Shown here in pieces: positions 56,532 through 64,000 of a stretch of DNA of 64,000 nt. The position numbers and the translations under genes are program-made. The DNA is from Candidatus Accumulibacter cognatus. Its GTDB lineage: Bacteria; Pseudomonadota; Gammaproteobacteria; Burkholderiales; Rhodocyclaceae. The stretch covers positions 3,281,553 to 3,345,552 of the forward strand of contig CP058708.1 in assembly GCA_013414765.1 (NCBI GenBank). The letters are read 5' to 3'. Below the pieces are notes generated by a model. It searched no databases. It had not been told where the DNA came from and saw only the letters and a list, made by a program, of their open reading frames with translations. Position 1 is the stretch's first letter, and each line of letters opens with the position of its first letter.

Positions 56532-58637
56532 ATGTCGTCAGCTCTTGTCAGTTATCGTCGCGATGGCGAAATCGCTTTGGTCACGGTGGATAATCCGCCG
56601 GTAAACGCGCTGGCCCGGGAGGTACGCGCCGGTTTGTTGAACGCGATTCGACAGGCGGAAGCGAACACGGAAGTCCATGCGACGATCATTCTTTGCGCAG
56701 GGAGAACATTCATCGCTGGCGCCGACGTCAGCGAGTTTGACCAGCCGCCGCAGGAGCCGCATTTACCGGCGGTGACGCAGGCCATCGAGAACGCGCTCAA
56801 GCCGGTGGTCGTGGCCCTGCACGGGACGGCCCTGGGTGGCGGCTTTGAAATTGCGCTGGCCAGCCATTACCGGATTGCCACGGCGACAACCAAGGTCGGC
56901 CTGCCGGAGGTCAAGCTGGGGGTCATCCCCGGCGCTGGCGGTACGCAGCGATTGCCGCGTCTGGTGGGCTTACCGACGGCCTTGCAGATGATCAGCAGCG
57001 GCGAAACCATCACCGCCGAACGTGCGCTGGAAATCGGCGCCATCGACGAAATTGCAGAGGGCGATCTGAAAACCGCGGCGATCGCCGCCGCACGCCGGCT
57101 GGCCACACCGGGTGCTGTCCCGCGGCGTACCGGAACCTTGCCGGTGCCATCGGCACCCCCGGAAATTTTTCAAGAAGCGCGGCGGCAGGCAAGTGAGAAA
57201 CAGCGACACCTGCAAGCACCCTTGACGGCGATCGAAGCAGTCGCCGCAGCGGCCAGCCTGTCTTTCGACGATGGCTTGCGGCGCGAACGCGAGCTGTTTC
57301 TCGAACGTCGGGCGTCGGCACAGGCAGCAGCGCTCCGCAACGCCTTCCTCGGCGAGCGCGAGGTGGCCAAGGTTCCGGGACTGGCCGCAGACGTACGGGC
57401 TCGCGAGATCTTGCAGGTCGCCGTGCTTGGCGCCGGCACGATGGGTAGCGGAATTGCCATGTGTTTCGCCAATGCCGGTTTCAGCGTCCTGATCAAGGAA
57501 GTCGAAGCGCTGGCTCTGGAAAGAGGAATGGCGACGATCAGGAAAAACTATCAGGCCAGTGTGTCGCGGGGCACGCTGTCGCCGCAGGACATGCTGCGCC
57601 GGCTTGAGTGTATCCGGCCGACGCTGGACTGGCAGGAGCTTGCCGACGTCGACCTGGTCGTCGAAGCCGTTTTCGAAGATCTTGGCGTCAAACGCCAGGT
57701 ATTCGAACAACTGGACGCGATTGCCAAACCGGGCGCCATCCTCGCCACCAATACCTCTTATCTTGATGTCGCGCAGATTGCCGAATTCACGCGGCGACCG
57801 CAGGATGTGGTGGGAATGCACTTCTTCAGTCCGGCCAACGTCATGCGCTTGCTGGAAAACGTGCGCACCGACAGGACTGCGCCCGATGTCCTGGTGACGG
57901 TCATGCAGCTCGGCAAGAAACTCGGCAAGATTGCCGTTCTCGTCGGGGGGTGCGATGGCTTCGTTGGCAATCGCATGCTCGCGCAAAGAACTCGCGAAGC
58001 CTGGTTCCTGCTGGAAGAAGGGGCGCTACCGCAGCAGGTGGACGCGGCGCTGGTCGATTTTGGATTCCCGATGGGTCCTTTTGCGGTCGGCGATCTCGCC
58101 GGTCTCGATATCGGCTGGCGCAACCGCAAGGCCAGGGCACATCTTCGCAAGCCGGGCGTGCGCGACTGCGATCTTCTCGATCAGGTTTGTCAGCTTGGAC
58201 GATTGGGTCAAAAAACCGGTGCCGGGTGGTACCGCTACGAATCCGGGAAGCGAACGCCACTGCCGGACGCAGCGATTGAGGAACTGATTGTCGAGCATTC
58301 GCGGGCGAGAGGAATCGAGCGTCGAACGATAGACGATCAGGAGATCGTTGAACGCTGTCTCTTCTCCATGATCAACGAAGGTGCAAAGATTCTTGCCGAA
58401 GGCGTTGCCGCGCGTCCCGTTGATGTTGACATCGTCTGGCTCAACGGTTATGGATTCCCACCATGGCGCGGTGGTCCTCTTTTTTACGCCGATCAATTGG
58501 GCCTGGGACGGGTGTTGGCTACCATCGAAAACTATTGCGAGCGTTTTGGGCCGGACTTCTGGACACCGGCGCCGCTGCTCCAGGAACTGGTGGCGAGCGG
58601 CCGGACCTTCTATCCCCGCAGGCTATTGCCCGAGTGA
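56532..58637 (+). CDS. Enoyl-CoA hydratase/3-hydroxyacyl-CoA dehydrogenase (FadB-like, hydratase-first)
   Basis: This 701-residue multifunctional enzyme has the crotonase domain first (LGGGFEIALASHYR and GLPEVKLGVIPGAGGTQR with both glutamates). The dehydrogenase follows (LGAGTMGSGIAMCFANAGF near residue 300, and GMHFFSPANVMRLLENV). It resembles the peroxisomal L-bifunctional type, and I see no long extra linker. There is no adjacent dedicated thiolase of its own; it sits between thiolase copy 1 and fadL. A TCGGAGTTCCCAGC site precedes the ATG. Confidence 0.91.
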   Translation: MSSALVSYRRDGEIALVTVDNPPVNALAREVRAGLLNAIRQAEANTEVHATIILCAGRTFIAGADVSEFDQPPQEPHLPAVTQAIENALKPVVVALHGTALGGGFEIALASHYRIATATTKVGLPEVKLGVIPGAGGTQRLPRLVGLPTALQMISSGETITAERALEIGAIDEIAEGDLKTAAIAAARRLATPGAVPRRTGTLPVPSAPPEIFQEARRQASEKQRHLQAPLTAIEAVAAAASLSFDDGLRRERELFLERRASAQAAALRNAFLGEREVAKVPGLAADVRAREILQVAVLGAGTMGSGIAMCFANAGFSVLIKEVEALALERGMATIRKNYQASVSRGTLSPQDMLRRLECIRPTLDWQELADVDLVVEAVFEDLGVKRQVFEQLDAIAKPGAILATNTSYLDVAQIAEFTRRPQDVVGMHFFSPANVMRLLENVRTDRTAPDVLVTVMQLGKKLGKIAVLVGGCDGFVGNRMLAQRTREAWFLLEEGALPQQVDAALVDFGFPMGPFAVGDLAGLDIGWRNRKARAHLRKPGVRDCDLLDQVCQLGRLGQKTGAGWYRYESGKRTPLPDAAIEELIVEHSRARGIERRTIDDQEIVERCLFSMINEGAKILAEGVAARPVDVDIVWLNGYGFPPWRGGPLFYADQLGLGRVLATIENYCERFGPDFWTPAPLLQELVASGRTFYPRRLLPE

Positions 58638-58895
58638 GGCGCGTCTGCCTCGGAGAGGAGACCAACACGGTAGCAATGCCACACATGCTGGCAAGGCTTC
58701 TTCCTTGTTGCAATAAAGCAACATGTGCGCAAGTGAGCACGGCATCACACTGAATGCTTGCAGATTTTTCTGGTGCAAGGACTTAGGATAGAGATTCAGA
58801 ATAGCTTCCGGGGTGCGGCGCGAGAACCACGCTTACATCATATCCATACGGAGGACTCTACGTTGATACCACACATTTTCAAGGGGGAGTTGGAC

Positions 58896-60194
58896 ATGGC
58901 ACACAGGATTTCGATGAAGTTGATTCCGGCGCTGTTGTTGGCCGCCTTGTCAGGCACAGTCGCTGCGTCGGGCTTTCAGTTGTTGGAGCAGGGCAGCGGC
59001 CTGGGTAATGCCTACGCCGGTTCCGCGGCCAAGGCCAGCGATGCCAGCACGATCTTCTGGAACCCGGCGGGAATGACGCAGTTGCAGGCGCGGGAAGTCT
59101 CCGGTGGCCTGACGGCGGTGAAGCCGAGTTTCAAGTTCGACAACAGCGCCTCCCAGGTGGGCGTCTTCAATGCCACGGGTGACGGTGGCGACGCGGGTGG
59201 CTGGGCGGTCGTTCCAAATGGCTACCTGTCCTGGGCGGTGAACCGGGATTTGTACGTTGGTCTGGGCATCGGTGCACCTTTTGGCCTGAAGACGAAGTAT
59301 GACAAACCCTGGAAAGGCAGTGCGCAGTCGGACGAGTTCGACATCAAGACGATCAACATCAACCCGTCGATTGCCTATCGGGTTAACGACATGGTATCGC
59401 TGGGCGCCGGCGTGAGCTGGCAGAAAATCGAGGCGGATTACTTCCGCCAGGCAGCCATCGTCCCGGGCGCATCCGGGGTCAGAGCCCACCTGAGTATCGA
59501 TGATGATGCCTGGGGCTGGAACATCGGTGCCTTGTTTACCCTCTCGCCGGCGACCAAGGTCGGGGTGTCCTATCGCTCGGCAATTCAATACCATACCGAG
59601 GGTTCTTCGAAACTGAGCAGCAATGGCACGCCAGCGGCCAACGCGACGGGATTGGCGCTGATCAACTCCGGACGGCAGAGTGATGTCAAGGCCAATATCA
59701 AGGTGCCGGATACCTTCGTTCTGAGCGTGACGCAAAAACTCAGCGATCAATGGGAGATGCTGGGAGATGTCTCCTGGACGGGCTGGAGTTCAATCAAGAA
59801 TGTAGACATCGTCCGTACCTCGGGACCACAGACCGGTCGGACCGCGGAGACGCTGACCGCGCTCTTCGAGGATACTTGGCGCTTTGCCCTGGGGGCGAAC
59901 TACCGCTATACGGATACGCTGAAATTCATGTTTGGTCTCGCCTACGACCAGACGCCGGTCAAGAATGCGAATACCCGTTTGACTGCCCTGCCGGACAACG
60001 ATCGTACGTGGTTCACCTTCGGTACCCAATGGAAGCCGGCTAAGGAACAGACGCTTGAATTCGGCTTGGCGTATCTGTACCTCCAGAACACCAAGATCAA
60101 CAGCAACAAGAGTTCTGAAGGTCGTGGTACGGTCATTGGTGACTACGATTCCAGCGTCTGGATTGTGGGCGCGCAGTATTCGATCGCTTTCTGA
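58896..60194 (+). CDS. fadL: Outer-membrane fatty-acid transporter, FadL/OmpP1 family
   Basis: FadL carries long-chain fatty acids and other hydrophobic compounds across the outer membrane. The ATG at 58896 follows AAGGGGGAG and gives 432 residues. A signal peptide (MKLIPALLLAALSGTVAAS) precedes the mature start GFQLLEQGSGLGNAYAGSAA, and ASTIFWNPAGMTQL is the family NPA signature. The remainder has alternating beta strands and the protein ends in aromatic YSIAF, an outer-membrane sorting signal. A 258-base gap lies before it, with no clear promoter, and a strong terminator follows. Confidence 0.93.
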   Translation: MAHRISMKLIPALLLAALSGTVAASGFQLLEQGSGLGNAYAGSAAKASDASTIFWNPAGMTQLQAREVSGGLTAVKPSFKFDNSASQVGVFNATGDGGDAGGWAVVPNGYLSWAVNRDLYVGLGIGAPFGLKTKYDKPWKGSAQSDEFDIKTININPSIAYRVNDMVSLGAGVSWQKIEADYFRQAAIVPGASGVRAHLSIDDDAWGWNIGALFTLSPATKVGVSYRSAIQYHTEGSSKLSSNGTPAANATGLALINSGRQSDVKANIKVPDTFVLSVTQKLSDQWEMLGDVSWTGWSSIKNVDIVRTSGPQTGRTAETLTALFEDTWRFALGANYRYTDTLKFMFGLAYDQTPVKNANTRLTALPDNDRTWFTFGTQWKPAKEQTLEFGLAYLYLQNTKINSNKSSEGRGTVIGDYDSSVWIVGAQYSIAF

Positions 60195-60215
60195 CGCACT
60201 CCACGGTTTGCCAGA

Positions 60216-60244
60216 AAAGCCCCGGACTCCGGGGCTTTTTTTTT
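60216..60244 (+). terminator. Intrinsic terminator of fadL
   Basis: AAGCCCCGG (60218-60226) and CCGGGGCTT (60230-60238) form a perfect stem with loop ACT, followed by T to 60244. This is a classic terminator. Confidence 0.94.
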
Positions 60245-60288
60245 GCTTGCCATCGACATCTTGGCGCCGAGAGTTTTCCGCATTTTGG

Positions 60289-60316
60289 TTGACGCTACCT
60301 CTAGCCTGAGTATAAT
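60289..60316 (+). promoter_or_regulatory. Sigma70 promoter of the second dehydrogenase/thiolase operon
   Basis: TTGACG (60289-60294) and a perfect TATAAT (60311-60316) are 16 bases apart. Transcription should start near 60323, about 86 bases before the TTG start codon, inside the palindromic operator. Confidence 0.82.
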
Positions 60317-60332
60317 TCAAACGTTCGTTTTA
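60316..60332 (+). promoter_or_regulatory. PsrA-like operator overlapping the transcription start
   Basis: TTCAAACGTTCGTTTTA contains CAAAC-N4-GTTTT. Its first 15 bases equal the reverse complement of the operator in the TetR promoter at 26289-26304. Binding here would cover the -10 edge and the start point and block transcription. Confidence 0.72.
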
Positions 60333-60408
60333 TTGGCTTTGTGCAGAGCCTTTGCGGGATATTCCCGGCGAACATCAACGACCAGAAAGACCAGACAAGG
60401 AGGACAGC

Positions 60409-62796
60409 TTGAGCAACTTCATCGTACGCAAGGCCGCGGTACTCGGAGCGGGCGTGATGGGCGCGCAGATCGCAGCGCACTTCGCGAATGCCGAAGTGCC
60501 GGTGGTGCTTTTCGATCTACCGGCCAGGGAAGGCGATCCCAACGGGATCGTCAGGAGAGCCATCGACGCGCTGAAGAAGCTTGAGCCGTCGCCGCTGGCA
60601 ACGAAGGACCGTGTCGACTACATCGACGCCGCCAATTATTCGCAGCACCTCGATCAGCTCAGGGATTGTGACCTGATCATCGAAGCCATCGCAGAAAGAA
60701 CCGAGTGGAAGGACGACCTGTATCGCCAGATTGCACCCTTCGTTTCGCCCGCTGCGATCGTCGCCTCGAACACCTCGGGACTATCGATCAAGCGCCTCTC
60801 CGAAGGTTTGCCGGAAGCGCTGCGTTCGCGCTTTTGCGGCATCCACTTCTTCAACCCGCCGCGTTACATGCCTCTCGTGGAACTGATCTCGACCAATGCC
60901 ACCAACCTCGCATTGCTCGACGATCTCGAAGGATGGCTGGTCTCGCGGCTCGGCAAGGGTATCGTGCGTGCGCGCGATACGCCGAACTTCGTCGCCAACC
61001 GTGTGGGTGTCTTCTCGATGCTCGCGGTGATGCATCACACTCAGCGCCTCGGACTCGGTTTCGACGTCGTCGATTCGCTGACCGGCCCGATCATTGGCCG
61101 CCCAAAGAGTGCCACCTATCGCACCGCCGACGTCGTGGGTCTCGATACCTTGGCGCATGTCGTCAAGACCATGCAGGATACCTTGCCCACAGATCCCTGG
61201 CATGGCTACTTCGGGGTGCCGGCATGGCTTACGGCACTGATCGGCCAGGGCGCGCTTGGCCAGAAGACGCGTTGCGGAATCTTCCGTAAGGATGGCCGCG
61301 CGATCAAGGTGCTCGACCTGACTCTCCAGGCCTACCGAGACAGTGCGGCCCACATCGACCCGAGCGTGCTGGCAATCCTCAAGAATCGCGACCCGGCCGG
61401 GAAGTTCGCACAGTTGCGCGCCAGCGAACACCCGCAGGCGCAATTCCTGTGGGCGATCTTCCGTGACATTTTTCATTACGCCGCTTACCATCTGGCCGAT
61501 ATTGCCGACAACGCCCGCGATCTTGATTTCGCGATGCGCTGGGGCTTTGGCTGGTCAGAGGGTCCGTTCGAGAGCTGGCAGGCGGCTGGCTGGCTGGCGA
61601 TTGCCGAAGCGGTTCGGGCCGACATCAACGCCGGCCGGGCGATGAGCCAGGCTGCGCTGCCGGCCTGGGTCTTTGGTCGCGTCGCGCAGGAAGGGGTGCA
61701 TGGCGCCCAGGGTTCCTACTCGGCGAGTGCCGACGCCTATCGACCGCGCTCGACCTTGCCGGTCTACCAGCGGCAGATCTTCCCCGAGCAGTTGCTGGGA
61801 GAGAACACCATCGCCGGCAGCACGGTCTGGGAGAACGATGGCGTCCGGATGTGGACGCTACCGCAAATCGATGCCGGCATCGCCATCGTCAGCGTCAAGA
61901 CGCGCAACCACACGCTCGGTCGTGACGTGATCGTCGGCCTGCAGGAGGCTGTGGCGCGTGCCGAAGCCGATTATCAGGGCTTGGTGTTGTGGCACGAAGC
62001 GCCTTTCGCCTTTGGTGCCAACCTCAAGGAGGTTGCCGAGGCGATTGCCGCCGGTGATTTCGATCTCCTTGAAAGATACGTCGGCGAATTCCAGAACGCG
62101 TCGATGTGCCTGAAGTACGCCAAGGTGCCGGTGATCGCGGCGGTGCAGGGAATGGCACTTGGTGGCGGCTGTGAGTTCATCATGCATGCGACCAAACGGG
62201 TGATCGCACTCGAGAGTTACATCGGTCTGGTCGAAGCCGGTGTCGGATTGATCCCTGCCGGGGGGGGCTGCAAGGAGTTCGCCATCCGCGCTGCGCAACA
62301 GGCCGCCAGGACCGCTGGCAACGACCCCTTTGAATTCATCCAGCCGGTATTCATGACTATTGCCATGGCCACCGTGTCGAAGAGTGGCGCACAGGCCAGG
62401 GAACTCGGTTTTGCCGTCGACACGGACAGGATTGTTTTCAATGCCCACGAACTGCTGTACGTGGCGCTGCGTGAAGCACGCGCTCTTGCCGAGGCGGGCT
62501 ACTACCCGCGCCTGTCACCGCGTGCGATCAAGGTTGCCGGGCGCACCGGCATTGCCAACTGTGTCATGTTGCTTGCCAACATGAAGGAGGGCGGCATGAT
62601 TTCAGCACACGACTACGCGGTGGCCAAAGCTGCGGCGACAGCACTGTGTGGTGGCGACATCGAGACCGGGTCCCTGGTTGATGAGCAGTGGCTACTGACC
62701 GTCGAGCGCAAACTGTTCGTCGAACTACTGAAAAACCCGAAAACTCAGCAGCGTATCCAGCACCTGCTGGAAACCGGCAAGCCGCTGCGTAACTGA
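60409..62796 (+). CDS. 3-hydroxyacyl-CoA dehydrogenase/enoyl-CoA hydratase, copy 2 (TTG start)
   Basis: This is a full-length paralogue of the gene at 52767. I place the start at the TTG at 60409, behind AAGGAGGACAGC, giving 795 residues (MSNFIVRKAAVLGAGVMGAQ) and the same length as copy 1. The NAD site, GIHFFNPPRYMPLVEL and the C-terminal crotonase motifs ALGGGCEFIMHATKR and YIGLVEAGVGLIPAGGG are intact. It is driven by its own promoter and a PsrA-like operator, unlike copy 1. The stop is 20 bases before the thiolase. Confidence 0.92.
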   Translation: MSNFIVRKAAVLGAGVMGAQIAAHFANAEVPVVLFDLPAREGDPNGIVRRAIDALKKLEPSPLATKDRVDYIDAANYSQHLDQLRDCDLIIEAIAERTEWKDDLYRQIAPFVSPAAIVASNTSGLSIKRLSEGLPEALRSRFCGIHFFNPPRYMPLVELISTNATNLALLDDLEGWLVSRLGKGIVRARDTPNFVANRVGVFSMLAVMHHTQRLGLGFDVVDSLTGPIIGRPKSATYRTADVVGLDTLAHVVKTMQDTLPTDPWHGYFGVPAWLTALIGQGALGQKTRCGIFRKDGRAIKVLDLTLQAYRDSAAHIDPSVLAILKNRDPAGKFAQLRASEHPQAQFLWAIFRDIFHYAAYHLADIADNARDLDFAMRWGFGWSEGPFESWQAAGWLAIAEAVRADINAGRAMSQAALPAWVFGRVAQEGVHGAQGSYSASADAYRPRSTLPVYQRQIFPEQLLGENTIAGSTVWENDGVRMWTLPQIDAGIAIVSVKTRNHTLGRDVIVGLQEAVARAEADYQGLVLWHEAPFAFGANLKEVAEAIAAGDFDLLERYVGEFQNASMCLKYAKVPVIAAVQGMALGGGCEFIMHATKRVIALESYIGLVEAGVGLIPAGGGCKEFAIRAAQQAARTAGNDPFEFIQPVFMTIAMATVSKSGAQARELGFAVDTDRIVFNAHELLYVALREARALAEAGYYPRLSPRAIKVAGRTGIANCVMLLANMKEGGMISAHDYAVAKAAATALCGGDIETGSLVDEQWLLTVERKLFVELLKNPKTQQRIQHLLETGKPLRN

Positions 62797-62816
62797 GCGA
62801 GCAAGGAGAACAGATC

Positions 62817-64000
62817 ATGAGCAAACAGATTCAGGACGCCTACATCGTCGCCGCCACCCGTCTGCCGGTGGGCAGACGCAAGGGCCTGTTGGGCCACGTT
62901 CGTCCCGACGACATGCTGGCGCACGCCATCCGGTCGGTCATGGCGCAGGCGCCGGGGCTTGACCCGGCGCTGGTCGAGGATGTCATCGTCGGCTGCGCCA
63001 TGCCCGAGGCCGAGCAAGGCATGAATGTCGCGCGCATCGGCCTGCTGCTGGCGGGCCTGCCGAACACCGTTCCCGGGGTCACCGTCAACCGCTTCTGCGC
63101 TTCCGGCCTGCAGACGGTGGCGATGGCGGCTGATCGCATTCGCCTCGGTGAAGCCGATGTGATGATCGCCGGGGGAACCGAAACGATGTCACTGATGAAC
63201 CAGATCATGGGCAACAAGGTGGCCATCAATCCGGCAATTTTCGAGGCCGAAGAAAATTACGCGATTGGGTTCGGGATGGGAATCACCGCCGAGAAGGTGG
63301 CCGCGCAGTGGAAAATCTCGCGCGACGATCAGGACGCCTTCGCCGTCGCCTCAAATCAGAAAGCCTGTGCGGCGATCGCCGCGGGTCACTTCAAGACCGA
63401 GATATCGCCTTATCTGGTCAGCGCACGCGTGCCGAACCTGCAAAGCGGCGAAGTGATGGTCAAGGAGTTTCTGGCTGAGAACGACGAGGGCCCACGTTCG
63501 GACAGCAGCATCGAAAGCCTCGCCCGCTTGCGGCCGGCGTTTGCCGCACGCGGTTCGGTGACCGCCGGCAACAGCTCGCAGATGTCCGACGGTGCGGGGG
63601 CAGTATTGGTTGTTTCGGAAAGAATTCTCAGGCAGTTCGATCTCAAGCCGCTAGCGCGCTTTGCCGCCTACGCGGTGGCGGGGGTGCCACCCGAGGTCAT
63701 GGGTATTGGCCCGGTCGAGGCGATTCCTCGGGTGCTCAGGCAGGCCGGAATCAGCCAGGACGATGTGGACTGGTTTGAGCTGAACGAAGCCTTTGCCGCG
63801 CAGGCGCTGGCCGTGATACGCACGCTCCACCTCGATCCGGGCAAGGTCAATCCGCTCGGTGGCGCGATCGCTCTCGGCCATCCCCTCGGCGCCACCGGGA
63901 CCATTCGGACGGCAACGCTGCTGCACGGAATGCAGCGCACCGGGCAGCGCTACGGCATGGTCTCCATGTGCATCGGCACCGGCATGGGTGCCGCCGGGCT
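62817..64000 (+). CDS. Acetyl-CoA C-acyltransferase (thiolase), copy 2, cut by window edge
   Basis: The ATG at 62817 follows GCAAGGAGAACAGATC. The frame runs to the window end with 394 complete codons, about four short of the expected 398. C94 (NRFCASGLQTVAM), [25 protein letters not shown] and SMCIGTGMGAAG are present. It is the paralogue of thiolase copy 1 and the partner of the dehydrogenase/hydratase directly upstream. The stop codon lies beyond 64000. Confidence 0.93.
   Translation, partial: MSKQIQDAYIVAATRLPVGRRKGLLGHVRPDDMLAHAIRSVMAQAPGLDPALVEDVIVGCAMPEAEQGMNVARIGLLLAGLPNTVPGVTVNRFCASGLQTVAMAADRIRLGEADVMIAGGTETMSLMNQIMGNKVAINPAIFEAEENYAIGFGMGITAEKVAAQWKISRDDQDAFAVASNQKACAAIAAGHFKTEISPYLVSARVPNLQSGEVMVKEFLAENDEGPRSDSSIESLARLRPAFAARGSVTAGNSSQMSDGAGAVLVVSERILRQFDLKPLARFAAYAVAGVPPEVMGIGPVEAIPRVLRQAGISQDDVDWFELNEAFAAQALAVIRTLHLDPGKVNPLGGAIALGHPLGATGTIRTATLLHGMQRTGQRYGMVSMCIGTGMGAAG

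Overview
The window reads as a chromosomal segment of a betaproteobacterium. The evidence is the order rpoBC-str-S10-spc-alpha, a four-cysteine (zinc) type S4 beside a zinc-free S14, the PsrA/FadE/PhaC-type lipid genes, and a GC-rich but not extreme composition. A Rhodocyclales organism, for example an Accumulibacter- or Azoarcus-like polyhydroxyalkanoate accumulator, is my best guess; that placement is inference from gene content, not a computed phylogeny. I saw no rRNA, tRNA, CRISPR array, phage gene or insertion sequence.

1-24.3 kb is the transcription/translation superoperon, all on the + strand: the end of rpoB, rpoC, rpsL, rpsG, fusA, tuf, rpsJ, rplC-D-W-B, rpsS, rplV, rpsC, rplP, rpmC, rpsQ, rplN, rplX, rplE, rpsN, rpsH, rplF, rplR, rpsE, rpmD, rplO, secY, infA, rpmJ, rpsM, rpsK, rpsD, rpoA and rplQ, closed by a strong terminator at 24288. 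Three internal promoters (before rpsL, rplC and rplN) are each followed by a strong hairpin before the first codon. Two of these hairpins look like full intrinsic terminators, which suggests attenuation control.

24.3-32.8 kb holds an ATM1-type ABC exporter on the - strand, divergent from a PsrA-like TetR regulator. The regulator is followed by a long-chain beta-oxidation set: FadE acyl-CoA dehydrogenase, a FadI-like thiolase and a FadJ-like multifunctional enzyme. 32.9-46.1 kb is a phenylacetate-degradation region: alpha/beta hydrolase, PaaI thioesterase, PaaX repressor, ActP-type symporter with its DUF485 partner, a 2Fe-2S/FAD reductase with a ferritin-like diiron protein, PaaN, PaaG, PaaK and PaaJ. 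The usual ring epoxidase PaaABCDE is absent here and the diiron/reductase pair occupies its place. That is the most interesting feature of the window.

46.2-64 kb is a lipid/PHA region: an AraC regulator, a MaoC-like hydratase pair, an AlkK-like acyl-CoA synthetase, a class II-type PHA synthase and a PhaZ depolymerase. These are followed by two paralogous modules of 3-hydroxyacyl-CoA dehydrogenase/enoyl-CoA hydratase plus thiolase, which flank a FadB-like enzyme and a FadL outer-membrane channel. The second module has a clear promoter overlapped by the same operator sequence that lies in the promoter of the TetR gene 34 kb away, tying the two lipid regions into one predicted regulon. Together the genes describe uptake, activation and beta-oxidation of fatty acids and aromatic acids, with storage of hydroxyacyl units as PHA.
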